A stretch of DNA of 32,093 bases from DATBGS01 sp036557885 (GTDB lineage Bacteria > Chloroflexota > Ktedonobacteria > Ktedonobacterales > DATBGS01), in the NCBI GenBank assembly GCA_036557885.1, contig DATBGS010000049.1, positions 1 to 32,093 on the forward strand, read 5' to 3'. A model generated the notes under the pieces. It made no database searches. It worked only from the letters and a program-made list of their open reading frames with translations, and was not told the origin of the DNA. How positions within the stretch are numbered: the stretch's first letter is position 1; each line of letters opens with the position of its first letter. The position numbers were made by a program, and so were the translations under genes. This document shows positions 16,153 to 23,066 of the stretch, in pieces.

Positions 16153-16219
16153 CCAGGCGCGGGGCCACTTGCGCAACTCTAGCGGCGCCGCTACAATCAC
16201 ACAACGGCCCCGCGCCTGG
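16153..16219. other. 14 bp inverted repeat enclosing a second palindrome
   Basis: CCAGGCGCGGGGCC (16153-16166) is exactly inverted at 16206-16219. The 39 nt between them contain the perfect palindrome AGCGGCGCCGCT (16181-16192). The sequence differs from the dispersed repeat families of this window. It lies in a gap of more than 600 bp without a credible gene (15990-16612), together with the repeat at 16057 and the motif at 16327. It could be a structured RNA or a protein-binding site. Confidence 0.5.
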
Positions 16220-16326
16220 TGGTCATCAGGCTTGGGGTGAACGTGGCGTGGGGGAGTTTTTCGCTCCTCCGGGTCACTCTTCACATGCTTCAGTTGTCAA
16301 GGTACTTCACAGGGATTCAAGCCCTG

Positions 16327-16344
16327 CCCGTTTGGGATGGAAAC
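16327..16344 (+). other. solitary CRISPR-repeat-like motif
   Basis: CCCGTTTGGGATGGAAAC occurs here and again at 15940-15957, with no further copy noticed. The 3' end GGGATGGAAAC resembles the 3' end of many CRISPR repeats. The preceding bases here (CAGGGATTCAAGCCCTG) form a 5 bp hairpin. There is no regular spacer array and no cas gene, so this is only a motif, possibly a relic. Confidence 0.35.
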
Positions 16345-16612
16345 AACCGTGCCACCAGAGGACGAGCCAGTCTTGCATCCGCTTCAGCAAGCGGTGGGCT
16401 GGTCCCCCGCGCTCACCCCGTAGGGGGCGCTATCGGGTGGTTGCTCTGAGTATACCAGAAAGCGAGCGAAAAGTCAACCCCTCCCCGCCCGCTTTGTGCG
16501 ACGAGTAGACAAGAGGGGAAAAGGCTGCTAGGATGATTGGACTGGCAAAGCGCTCAGGCGGCCAAACAAGACATTTGAGGCAGGTGTTCTGCGCTCAAAG
16601 GAAGGCGTGTAC

Positions 16613-17347
16613 ATGGGTGATTCGTCGCAATCGGAGAAGCTCCCCTGGCAGCAAGAGGCATTGAATCTCGTCTGGAAGCAAAAGGCTCCTGGCAACTGGA
16701 AGGTGTTTTCGGGAAAAAAAGCGTTATTACCTGCCTATCGAAAATCGGTTATTTACGCTATTCCCATCGCTATTCTGCTCGTCGGTTTTTTTTGTAGTTT
16801 TCTCGCCTTCATTGTCTTTACTGGAGGGTATACCTCAGGAAAAGGCATTGGTGAAACCCATCATGCCCCGCTCTGGCCCGGTCTGAACGGCCTGCTGTAT
16901 TGGCTGGTGGTGGGCGGCGTCATTATCATTCTGGCACTGGTGATGGCATTCATGATGCGGCAAGGCACCGCTCTTAAACAACAGAAAGACCCCCAGCCGC
17001 TGGTAATTGTGCTTCCAGAGGGCTGGGTGCATTACCTCAGTCCTGAAGAATCCACTGATGCCATCGCCTTCGCGGAATTGGCTGAGCTTCAGGGGAAAAG
17101 CGACCCCGACCCTCAGGAGGTCACGACGCTGGCCGAGCTTCAGCGAGCGGCAGACCCTTCCGAGGAACACTCCAGTTCCAGCGACAAGAAGCGGCCCGCC
17201 ACATCGTTATACCTCCAGTGGCGCGAGGAGAAAGACAAGAAGGAAACCTGGGCGCCGCACGAGTGTTTTGGGGCACCGGAACCGATTTGCGCGGCCATTC
17301 TCGCCGTGTATGCAACGTATCTCGCTCGCTCTGAAGGCGCTTCCTGA
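16613..17347 (+). CDS. two-helix membrane protein of unknown family
   Basis: This 244-residue protein starts at ATG 16613, about 7 nt after AAGGAAGG. An in-frame GTG at 16607 is possible but too close to that site. It has a polar N-terminus, two membrane helices (VIYAIPIAILLVGFFCSFLA and LLYWLVVGGVIIILALVMAF) joined by about 30 residues, and a large cytoplasmic C-terminal domain. That domain begins PLVIVLPEGWVHYLSP and includes an acidic stretch and SLYLQWREEKDKKETW. The arrangement suggests a small membrane sensor or PH-like domain protein, but I recognise no family. It converges on the DUF4332 gene, separated by a long hairpin. Confidence 0.7.
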   Translation: MGDSSQSEKLPWQQEALNLVWKQKAPGNWKVFSGKKALLPAYRKSVIYAIPIAILLVGFFCSFLAFIVFTGGYTSGKGIGETHHAPLWPGLNGLLYWLVVGGVIIILALVMAFMMRQGTALKQQKDPQPLVIVLPEGWVHYLSPEESTDAIAFAELAELQGKSDPDPQEVTTLAELQRAADPSEEHSSSSDKKRPATSLYLQWREEKDKKETWAPHECFGAPEPICAAILAVYATYLARSEGAS

Positions 17348-17380
17348 ATTGAGGGCGCGGCGAAAGGTGGCAGAGAAAAT

Positions 17381-17420
17381 GAGCCAGCCAGGGTTGATCC
17401 ATCAAGTCCCTGGCTGGCTC
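17381..17420. terminator. long perfect hairpin between convergent genes
   Basis: GAGCCAGCCAGGG (17381-17393) is exactly inverted at 17408-17420, and TTGAT/ATCAA extends the stem inside the loop. It sits between the stops of the genes ending at 17347 (+) and 17444 (-). No T-run follows on either strand, so it is a bidirectional terminator candidate rather than a textbook one. Confidence 0.6.
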
Positions 17421-17443
17421 AGTGCACAATGATCGCCTGAGCA

Positions 17444-17845
17444 TCAGGTCTGGGCTGCGAACGTTTCCGACTCTTTAATCCACTCCTGCACCTGCGCCAT
17501 AGTTGGCGCGTGGTGCGTGAGCTTCTTGTTGTCATTGACTTCTTTCAGCTTCACCTGAAGGTTCTCGGCTTTCCGGTGCTGGAGTTCTTTGCAGGAATCA
17601 ACTCCACACTCCTCCAGCAGGTTCGCCATCTCCGTGCCGACACCTTTTAACCGCATCAGGTCAGCCCGGTTGATCCAGTCGGTCAACTGGCTGGAGGTGA
17701 CGCCAAGCTGCTTTGCCAGCGTGTTGCGCTGTTGGGGAGTGCCAGTTTCTTTCAGCAAATCCTCCACTGTATGGATGCGTCCTTGCTCTAGCTTCGACTG
17801 GATCGTCGGGTCTAGCCCTTTGATCTCGCCGATTTTGTGGGACAT
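17444..17845 (-). CDS. DUF4332-type helix-hairpin-helix protein
   Basis: This 133-residue protein opens MSHKIGEIKGLDPTIQSKLE and has a second unit LMRLKGVGTEMANLLEECGV. Both are helix-hairpin-helix-like (I/L-K-G-hydrophobic-x), the hallmark of DUF4332 proteins, which resemble the HhH modules of DNA polymerases and topoisomerases. Between them, VEDLLKETGTPQQRNTLAKQ and LGVTSSQLTDWINRADL give the remaining helices. It is soluble, probably binds nucleic acid or protein, and has no known activity. GGAGG precedes the ATG at 17845. The next minus-strand gene upstream (17900-18127) is 54 bp away and could share its transcript. Confidence 0.85.
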   Translation of the reverse strand: MSHKIGEIKGLDPTIQSKLEQGRIHTVEDLLKETGTPQQRNTLAKQLGVTSSQLTDWINRADLMRLKGVGTEMANLLEECGVDSCKELQHRKAENLQVKLKEVNDNKKLTHHAPTMAQVQEWIKESETFAAQT

Positions 17846-17899
17846 CTGGCCTCCTTTCGGCTAAGGTTGACGATAGTTGCTGGAACACCGATGTGCTGC

Positions 17900-18127
17900 T
17901 TACCGGGGCGTGGTCCCCGGCTGATCACTGCCAAACATCCCCTGGGCCTGCTGGCCCATGCCACCCATGCCCTTGCCGCTCTGCCCGCTGATGTAGTTTT
18001 CCAACTGCGAGCCTACCTGGGGTGGCAGCCTCTGCTTCAGAAAGTTCACCGTCACCTGAAGCGCTTGTTGGGCCTGGTTCTGAGAGATGCCTGTGCGCTG
18101 TGTGATCTGGTTAATCAGCTCATCCAT
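17900..18127 (-). CDS. small DUF2267/DUF2780-like protein
   Basis: This 75-residue protein has an N-terminal 45-residue helical domain, MDELINQITQRTGISQNQAQ then ALQVTVNFLKQRLPPQVGSQ. It resembles the short 'two-helix plus LKxRLPxxxxxQL' proteins placed near DUF2267 or DUF2780. A Gly/Gln-rich flexible tail (GKGMGGMGQQAQGMFG) follows. Its role is unknown. AGGAG lies about 11 nt before the ATG. It probably belongs to an operon with the DUF4332 gene downstream. The gene is short but its codon use, ribosome site and domain make it convincing. Confidence 0.75.
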   Translation of the reverse strand: MDELINQITQRTGISQNQAQQALQVTVNFLKQRLPPQVGSQLENYISGQSGKGMGGMGQQAQGMFGSDQPGTTPR

Positions 18128-18243
18128 GTATGGTTGTTCTCCTTTCCGCAGAGCGCCTTGCTCTGCTCGCTAGCGCGTCTCTTCAAGTTGCCAAGACGCA
18201 CGTCTTGGGGAATGCGGCAAGTCCTATGCCAGTAGCCCAGCGA

Positions 18244-18672
18244 TTAGCCAACAGCAGGGGTGCCTCCCTCTTGAGGCGGATATTCTGGCCTTCTGGCTGC
18301 GGGCGGTGCGCCGCGTGCCTGCGAGCGGACACGCTGGAAGTAGAAATAGTAGAACAGGGCGAAAAAGCCCGCCAGAATCAGTTGTGGACTTGCCAGCAGC
18401 GCCCACCAATTGACGATGAAAAAGAAGGCGATGCCCGCGATGATGAGCAGGATGCCCCCAGCATGAGTCGCCCCCTTGAACAGGGAGAGGAGTGCCCCCA
18501 GGAAGGCTACAACGATCAGTCCAAGCCCCAGCCAGCCATGCGAGGCGTCGGGGTGAGTTCCCACCAGGTTTTGAAACCGCGTGGAGGACGAGTAGAAGAC
18601 GTTGATCCCCAGAGCCGCCGCAGCCCCTATCACACCAAGCAGGAAGACGAACAGGCGGTAAATGAACTGCAT
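18244..18672 (-). CDS. four-helix small membrane protein
   Basis: This 142-residue protein starts at ATG 18672 behind a very strong AGGAGGTG site. Four hydrophobic helices are visible: YRLFVFLLGVIGAAAALGIN, LGLGLIVVAFLGALLSLF, GGILLIIAGIAFFFIVNWWA and LILAGFFALFYYFYFQRV. The basic Pro/Ala-rich tail (RSQARGAPPAARRPEYPPQE) is cytoplasmic. It looks like the DUF4064-type or 'TIGR04086-like' four-helix proteins, but the family cannot be fixed by eye. It lies 116 bp upstream of the small DUF2267-like gene on the same strand. Confidence 0.75.
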   Translation of the reverse strand: MQFIYRLFVFLLGVIGAAAALGINVFYSSSTRFQNLVGTHPDASHGWLGLGLIVVAFLGALLSLFKGATHAGGILLIIAGIAFFFIVNWWALLASPQLILAGFFALFYYFYFQRVRSQARGAPPAARRPEYPPQEGGTPAVG

Positions 18673-18822
18673 CGGCCACCTCCTATGTGGGTTGCACATG
18701 TTTTTTTGCGCGAAGGGCACGCATCTGCATGCCCGCAATCAACAGGGGGCGGCAAGTTCTATGCCCGGAAACACGCGCTCTCAGGCAGTTTTTACGCTGG
18801 CGAACGACAGAAAGCAGGCGTG

Positions 18823-20217
18823 CTAGAGGCCGGGTGGCTGCCAGCCGCCCAGCGCGGTTTCCAGGTGCTGCGCGACAGCCAGGGCCACGTCTTCGCGCCA
18901 GGGCCGGGCGGCAACCTGCACGCCAATCGGCAGGCCCTCTGGCGAAGTGCCGCAGCGCACCGCCACCGCAGGCCAGCCCGTCACATTGTGCGTGGCGGCA
19001 TAGCCAAAGCCGATGAAGACATCGGGGAGAAACGTCGTGCCATGCTGGGGCGCGGGCTGCGCCACGACGGGCGCCAGCAGCACGTCGTAGTTTTCCATAA
19101 AGGTGAGCATCGCGCCCTTCCACACGTCCCAGCGCGCCAGAAACGCTCCAAAGTCGGGCAGCGTCATGGCGCGGCTGCCAGCGGCCATCAGCATTTTTTG
19201 CAGCAGCGGGGAAATCTCGGTGGTGCCGCTCGCCTGGAGCAGGCGTTGCAGGCCAACGGCGCCATCTGCGCCGCCCACCGAGAGGAAAAACTCCAGGCTC
19301 TGCTCGATACCCGGCGGACGGCGCTCCTCAACGACCAGCCCAGCCTCGGCCAGAGTCTGCGCGGCGGTCTGCACTGTTTGCGCGGTTTCGGGCGTGGGCG
19401 GGGCCAGGCCATCCTCGGTGTAAAACGCCAGGCGCAGCCCCTTGAGTTGCACCGCCTGGTGGTCGCCAGGCGGCATGGGCACGACGCCGGGGTCGCGCCA
19501 GTCTACGCCAGCCAGCAGAGGCAGGGCCAGCGCCAGGTCTTCTACACGACGCGCCAGCGGCCCAGCATGGCGAATGCGCCCAGGCGTGCCAACGGGCGGC
19601 GGGAAGAGGCCCGTCAGGGGGACGCGCCCCCAGGTGGGCTTGAGCGCGGCAATGCCGCAGAAATGCGCGGGGATGCGCAGGCTGCCGCCAGAATCGGTGC
19701 CCAGGCCCAATGGCGAGCCACCTGCCGCGATGTTGGCTGCTTCGCCGCCGCTGCTGCCGCCAGGCGTGCGCTCCAGATCGTAGGGGTTGTTGGTGCGGCC
19801 ATAGATCAGATTATCGCTCTCGGCGGCCAGGCACAACTCTGGCAGATTGGTCAACCCCAACACGATGCCGCCCGCCGCGCGCAGACGCGCAACGGCGGTG
19901 GCGTCATCTCGCGCAATGTTGGCGGCGCGGCCTTGCGTGCCGCAGGTGCAGATCATTCCGGCGACATCGTAGGTATCTTTGACGGTGAAGGGCACGCCAT
20001 GCAGCGGCCCGCGCATCTCGCCGCGTGCCAGGGCTGCGTCGGCCTGGCGCGCTTCCTCCAGGGCACCCTCAGCGCGAAGCTGCACCACCGCGTTGAGCTT
20101 TGGGTTGATCGCGGCAATGCGCGCGAGGTAGGCGCTGACAACTTCTTCCGATGACACCTGCTTGTCGCGGATAGCGCGAGCCAGGGATGTTGCCGAGGCG
20201 GTAGTGAGAGTGTCCAT
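18823..20217 (-). CDS. amidase-signature (AS) family amidase
   Basis: This 464-residue protein (ATG 20217) is an intact AS-family hydrolase. It has catalytic Lys80 in HGVPFTVKDTYDVAG, cis-Ser155 in TPGGSSGGEAAN, and nucleophile Ser179 in GLGTDSGGSLRIPAHFCG. The spacing of the three is as expected for the Ser-cisSer-Lys triad. The C-terminal half contains HAGPLARRVEDLALALPLLA and WPAVAVRCGTSPEGLPIGVQ, both family features. It hydrolyses a carboxamide or ester bond, but relatives range from GatA to nylon, urea and fatty-amide hydrolases, so the substrate is open. No gatB or gatC is adjacent, which argues against a tRNA amidotransferase role. No signal peptide is seen. Confidence 0.92.
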   Translation of the reverse strand: MDTLTTASATSLARAIRDKQVSSEEVVSAYLARIAAINPKLNAVVQLRAEGALEEARQADAALARGEMRGPLHGVPFTVKDTYDVAGMICTCGTQGRAANIARDDATAVARLRAAGGIVLGLTNLPELCLAAESDNLIYGRTNNPYDLERTPGGSSGGEAANIAAGGSPLGLGTDSGGSLRIPAHFCGIAALKPTWGRVPLTGLFPPPVGTPGRIRHAGPLARRVEDLALALPLLAGVDWRDPGVVPMPPGDHQAVQLKGLRLAFYTEDGLAPPTPETAQTVQTAAQTLAEAGLVVEERRPPGIEQSLEFFLSVGGADGAVGLQRLLQASGTTEISPLLQKMLMAAGSRAMTLPDFGAFLARWDVWKGAMLTFMENYDVLLAPVVAQPAPQHGTTFLPDVFIGFGYAATHNVTGWPAVAVRCGTSPEGLPIGVQVAARPWREDVALAVAQHLETALGGWQPPGL

Positions 20218-20272
20218 GTTGGCCGCCGCCTTCCTATGGAATGTGAAACGCGGGACAAGCAGCGCCCGCTCA

Positions 20273-20335
20273 CCGGCACGGTGGCCGGTGCTACCAGCCA
20301 CGTCGTCCCGCTGGTAGCACCGGCCACCGTGCCGG
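20273..20335. repeat. perfect 25 bp inverted repeat
   Basis: The 25 bp arm at 20273-20297 (core GGCACGGTGGCCGGTGCTAC) is exactly inverted at 20311-20335 with a 13 nt spacer. It lies between the ABM-like gene and the amidase on the minus strand and is a member of the GGCACGGTGG family. Confidence 0.8.
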
Positions 20336-20351
20336 GGCTACACGCAAAGTC

Positions 20352-20645
20352 TTAGATGTAGACGCTGACCTCGAATGCCTCGCGCTCAGGCGGCGCGCTG
20401 AGCATGGGAGCAATTTTGTTGATTTGCTCCTGATAGTACCCGCTGGCCTCACCCGCCTTCAGGTCTTCTTCGCTTTCCCAAAGCGAGACGACCACCACCT
20501 TGCCAGCGGTGGGATCAGTAAACAGCCGGATGCCCTTAAAGCCTTTTTGCTGCTGGGCGGCGGGGGCAATGGAGTCGCGGAAGAGGGCAATGGCGTCGTC
20601 CATCTGGCCTAGATGAACACTGGCGGTGACGATACGCGCAAACAT
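20352..20645 (-). CDS. ABM-like dimeric alpha/beta-barrel protein
   Basis: This 97-residue protein (ATG 20645, preceded by AAAGGAG) looks like the antibiotic-biosynthesis-monooxygenase/dimeric alpha-beta barrel group. It has a strand FARIVTASVHLG, a helix DDAIALFRDSIAPAAQQQKG, then FKGIRLFTDPTAGKVVVVSL with W-E-S-E-E-D-L-K, the characteristic strand-turn-helix with a tryptophan. No catalytic residue can be named. Many such proteins are stress- or quinone-related oxygenases, others merely fold alike. The gene at 22238 encodes a similar 95-residue protein, so the TnpB element now lies between two relatives. Confidence 0.85.
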   Translation of the reverse strand: MFARIVTASVHLGQMDDAIALFRDSIAPAAQQQKGFKGIRLFTDPTAGKVVVVSLWESEEDLKAGEASGYYQEQINKIAPMLSAPPEREAFEVSVYI

Positions 20646-20758
20646 GTGCTTGCTCCTTTCAAAATCTGTACACTTGCCAACGTGGGGCTGCTTTCTCATT
20701 GCTCCAGAACGCGCCGACATCTGCCCCAACATCTCTAGCATACCAGACGCGTGAAGTA

Positions 20759-20778
20759 CCCACCGCTAAAGCAGTGGG
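20759..20778 (-). ncRNA. right-end hairpin, part of a candidate omega RNA
   Basis: CCCACTGCTTTAGCGGTGGG on the minus strand folds into a stem with a TTTA loop, and its distance from the tnpB stop is a few bases. In characterised IS605 TnpB systems the guide RNA scaffold spans the end of tnpB and this right end, with the guide taken from flanking DNA beyond the element. Here that guide would start just below 20751. This role is inferred from the family. Confidence 0.5.
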
Positions 20779-20781
20779 CTT

Positions 20782-21966
20782 CTACAGCGGCGTACCGCTG
20801 TGGGCCACTTCCTGGCCCCGGAACAAAATAGTAATAGCAGAGTTGTGGTCACGGTCTAACTCTGCCCCACAATCGGGAGAGGGGCAGGAGTGCCACCGCA
20901 CGTCTAAGTCTTTTGGAACCAGACGCCCACATTGGCTGCATAACTGGCTGGTATTGTAGGGGTCTACCAACACCACACGCCGACCAGCCTTCGCAGCTTT
21001 GTAGGCGCAGAAGTGTTGGAACTGACCCCAGCCAGCATCCAAGATTGATTGATTCAAGCCCGCCTTGGCTGCCGCCCCATTGGGCAGATAGGCGCCCTCT
21101 TTGTCCGGGTCCGGCTTGGGTTCCGGCGCGGCGGTCATGTTCAGGATGGACAAATCTTCCATCGCAATCAGCCCGTACTCGTTCACCAGACGGCGGGAGA
21201 GTTGGTGCTGAAAGTTGGCCCGTTGGTTGCGCACCTTGCGATGGGCTTTTGCCAGGGCAATGGCCGCGCGTTTGCGGCGGCGGCTCCCCTTTTTGCGCCG
21301 GTCCTTGATTTGGGAAAGCAGTTTGAGCTGCTTCAAGCCTTTGCGATAATGCCGGGGATTCTCGATCATTTCACCCGTTGAGAGCGTGGCAAAGCGCATT
21401 ACCCCCAGGTCAATGCCTACCTCTTTCTCGCTTGGCGGCAAGGGCGTGGGCGTCTCTATCTCACACGAGAAAGTCACATACCACTGATCTACGTCGCGCC
21501 GGATGGTCACAATTTTGATCGTGCCTTGCAACTTTCGATGCAGTTTGATCTTCACGTCTCCGACCCCTGCCAGCGTCAGATGCTTCTCACCCAACTTCCA
21601 ACCAGCCCCGTCAGGATACGTGAAGGAGTGGTAGCGGCTGGTGCTCTTGAAGCGCGGGTAGCCTGGTTTCTCGCCAGTTCTGATGCGCCGGAAGAAGGCG
21701 ACAAACGCTTTATCCAGTCGGCGCAAGACATCTTGCAGGACATGGGAAGGGATCTCCTGATAGGCGGGAAAGGCGCGCTTGAAGTCAGGGAGTTCATTGA
21801 TCTGGTCAAAGCAACGTACCGATACTTTGCGCATCTGGTAAGCCGCACGACGTTCTTCTAGTCCACTATTGTAGAGGTCCCGGCAACGGCGGAGGTAGAA
21901 CAGGAACGTTTGCTCTTGCTGCTTGTTGGGAGAGAGCCGATATTTGAAAGCGGTTCTCATTGTCAT
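20782..21966 (-). CDS. tnpB: TnpB, RNA-guided nuclease of an IS605-type element
   Basis: This 394-residue protein is full length. The N-terminal HTH_OrfB region (RTAFKYRLSPNKQQEQTFLF) is followed by the beta-barrel region (FTYPDGAGWKLGEKHLTLAG). The RuvC nuclease has Asp186 in VGIDLGVM, Glu270 in LIAMEDLSI and the DRDHNSA motif at 371-377. The zinc ribbon has Cys343, Cys346, Cys361 and Cys366. All catalytic positions are intact, so activity is likely. TnpB cuts DNA next to a transposon-adjacent motif under guidance of the omega RNA. ATG 21966 lies one base after the stop of the RHH gene, inside GGTAGGATG, so the two are coupled. An alternative ATG is two codons later. Confidence 0.93.
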   Translation of the reverse strand: MTMRTAFKYRLSPNKQQEQTFLFYLRRCRDLYNSGLEERRAAYQMRKVSVRCFDQINELPDFKRAFPAYQEIPSHVLQDVLRRLDKAFVAFFRRIRTGEKPGYPRFKSTSRYHSFTYPDGAGWKLGEKHLTLAGVGDVKIKLHRKLQGTIKIVTIRRDVDQWYVTFSCEIETPTPLPPSEKEVGIDLGVMRFATLSTGEMIENPRHYRKGLKQLKLLSQIKDRRKKGSRRRKRAAIALAKAHRKVRNQRANFQHQLSRRLVNEYGLIAMEDLSILNMTAAPEPKPDPDKEGAYLPNGAAAKAGLNQSILDAGWGQFQHFCAYKAAKAGRRVVLVDPYNTSQLCSQCGRLVPKDLDVRWHSCPSPDCGAELDRDHNSAITILFRGQEVAHSGTPL

Positions 21967-21967
21967 C

Positions 21968-22129
21968 CTACCTTTGCGGGCGCTGCTGTTTGTGCTTCAG
22001 ATACTCACGCACAGCCTGAACGATTTCCCCATTCAGAGAGCGATCTTCCTGCTTGGCGAGAGGCCGTAACGCCTCAATGAGTTCTGCTGGAAAACGCACC
22101 GTAATTCTGATTTCCTGTTTCTGTCCCAT
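21968..22129 (-). CDS. small ribbon-helix-helix (Arc/CopG-like) protein next to TnpB
   Basis: This 53-residue gene starts at ATG 22129. It reads MGQKQEIRITVRFPAELIEA, then LRPLAKQEDRSLNGEIVQAV, then REYLKHKQQRPQR. EIRITVRFP is the DNA-contacting beta-strand of an Arc/CopG-type ribbon-helix-helix protein, followed by the two helices with the typical D-R-S-L-N-G-E-I turn. Such proteins dimerise and bind operators. A promoter (TTGACG-17-TAGAAT) places transcription start at or near the ATG itself, so the message may be leaderless. Its stop is one base from the tnpB ATG, which argues for coupled expression and a role as local regulator of the element. Confidence 0.85.
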   Translation of the reverse strand: MGQKQEIRITVRFPAELIEALRPLAKQEDRSLNGEIVQAVREYLKHKQQRPQR

Positions 22130-22135
22130 GACACT

Positions 22136-22164
22136 ATTCTACCACTGAATCGTCACTGCGTCAA
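22136..22164 (-). promoter_or_regulatory. promoter of the RHH-tnpB pair
   Basis: On the minus strand TTGACG (fwd 22159-22164) and TAGAAT (fwd 22136-22141) are separated by 17 bp. The ATG of the RHH gene begins 7 nt after the -10 box, and no ribosome site fits between. The expected transcript would start at about the initiating A. Confidence 0.75.
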
Positions 22165-22177
22165 GGGGCGGCCCCTT

Positions 22178-22216
22178 CATCAAGAGGCGTCGGCACGGTG
22201 CCGACGCCTCTTGATG
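22178..22216. repeat. 39 nt perfect palindrome
   Basis: The 19 bp arm 22178-22196 is exactly inverted at 22198-22216 around a single G (core GGCGTCGGCACGGTGCCGAC). It lies between the end of the second ABM-like gene and the RHH promoter. The core resembles the GGCACGGTGG repeats, so it may be a member that lost its spacer, or the left end of the IS element. Confidence 0.8.
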
Positions 22217-22237
22217 GTCCCCCGACCAGAGCAGCCA

Positions 22238-22525
22238 TCAGGCGATGGCAATCACATCCAGCGTCTGCGTGGACTTCAGGGTCAGCCCCATCGAAGACAC
22301 CTGACCGCGCACTTGCTGGAGCGTCGCCATGCCCTCTTTCAGGGCTGCTTCGTCTTCCCAGATGGAGATGGCATGCACTTCGCCGGTCTGGGTGTTGAGC
22401 AGCCAGGAGCCACGCTTAAAGCCCTTGTGCGCCTTCAACGCCGGAATAATCTGCTCTTGCAGGGCACGTTTGCCCTCGTCCACGCGAGACAGGTCGCCTT
22501 GAAACACCGACAATACGCCAATCAT
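22238..22525 (-). CDS. second ABM-like dimeric alpha/beta-barrel protein
   Basis: This 95-residue protein starts at ATG 22525 (AAGGAG about 6 nt upstream). The fold is the same as the gene at 20352: a first strand MIGVLSVFQGDLS, a helix EGKRALQEQIIPALKAHKGF, then KRGSWLLNTQTGEVHAISIW with W-E-D-E-A-A-L-K. Sequence similarity between the two is clear in the HKGFK/QKGFK and SIWED/SLWES parts and weak elsewhere, so they are diverged relatives. No catalytic residue is named for this group. It sits upstream of the TnpB unit and downstream of the sigma-like gene on the same strand. Confidence 0.82.
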   Translation of the reverse strand: MIGVLSVFQGDLSRVDEGKRALQEQIIPALKAHKGFKRGSWLLNTQTGEVHAISIWEDEAALKEGMATLQQVRGQVSSMGLTLKSTQTLDVIAIA

Positions 22526-22659
22526 CTATGTGCTCCTTCTTCTGGCTCTACTGTGCTTGTTGTTGGCTCCGGCACTTTGCCAGAGGTCTTCCGCTCACAG
22601 CAACAAGTATGCCTGAAGAAGCTGCCCACAGAACAGATCAAAAGCTGCTCAGTTTTTGC

Positions 22660-23034
22660 TCATTTTGCGCGCTCCTGGGCCAGATCAATCAACGCATCCG
22701 ACCCCCTGGCCTGGTCGCGCTCCAGGGTGCGCGGGCTGATGTCATTCAGGTACGCCTGCACCTGTGGGCGGCTGTTGCGCTGTTCCAGGGTGAGCCGGAT
22801 GATCTGCCTCATGCGCGTGGGCAGGCGCTCGATAGCTTCGGTGAGCGTCTGGCGCGAGACATAGCGCGGCGGCATGCCACGCTTTGGCCCCAGCAGTTCC
22901 AGCCAGGTATCCGGCTCGGTGCGAGGAACGGCGCGCAGGAACTCCCGCAGGCGCTGGCGGTTGAAATTTTTCCGCATGCGCGGATCGGTTGGCTCCTCTG
23001 GGGAGAACAAGGGGTCTTGCTGGTGCAGACGCAC
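22660..23034 (-). CDS. sigma-70 region-4-like helix-turn-helix protein
   Basis: This 124-residue protein probably starts at GTG 23034, since AAGGAA lies about 7 nt upstream and earlier codons fall in a repeat. An internal ATG about 19 codons later is possible. The C-terminal 60 residues read AIERLPTRMRQIIRLTLEQR, NSRPQVQAYLNDISPRTLER and DQARGSDALIDLAQER, which matches the sigma-70 region 4 pattern (L-P-x-R-x-R-x-I-I-x-L ... helix-turn-helix ... R-G-x-x-x-L). There is no region 2, so it is not a complete sigma factor. Phages and mobile elements often encode such short HTH proteins. It lies 95 bp after the terminase-like gene on the same strand. Confidence 0.62.
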   Translation of the reverse strand: MRLHQQDPLFSPEEPTDPRMRKNFNRQRLREFLRAVPRTEPDTWLELLGPKRGMPPRYVSRQTLTEAIERLPTRMRQIIRLTLEQRNSRPQVQAYLNDISPRTLERDQARGSDALIDLAQERAK

Positions 23035-23066
23035 TCCAGGGTTCCTTTCTAGGCGTCGTTCATGTG

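Larger units (their letters stand above)
20751..22164 (-). mobile_element. IS200/IS605-type element with TnpB and an RHH gene, no TnpA
   Basis: The right end is recognisable. After the tnpB stop, the minus strand carries CCCACTGCTTTAGCGGTGGG (fwd 20759-20778), an IS605-type subterminal hairpin, then GTACTTCAC (to 20751), a plausible TCAC cleavage end. The left end is uncertain. I place the limit at the promoter of the small RHH gene, but the 39 nt palindrome at 22178-22216 might belong. No Y1 transposase gene is present, so mobility would depend on one elsewhere. The RNA from the 3' end of tnpB through the hairpin is where the guide (omega) RNA of such systems is usually made. Confidence 0.75.

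Noticed and set aside
15948..16344. A CRISPR array
   Set aside because: Only two copies of an 18-mer 387 bp apart, one inside a coding gene. There are no regular spacers and no cas genes.
17381..17420. A small RNA gene between 17347 and 17444
   Set aside because: The hairpin is well explained as a bidirectional terminator between convergent genes, and no promoter is visible.
18130..20154. Plus-strand open frame of 674 codons opposite small genes and the amidase
   Set aside because: It crosses several well-supported minus-strand genes, including an amidase with all catalytic motifs, and its product has no recognisable domain.
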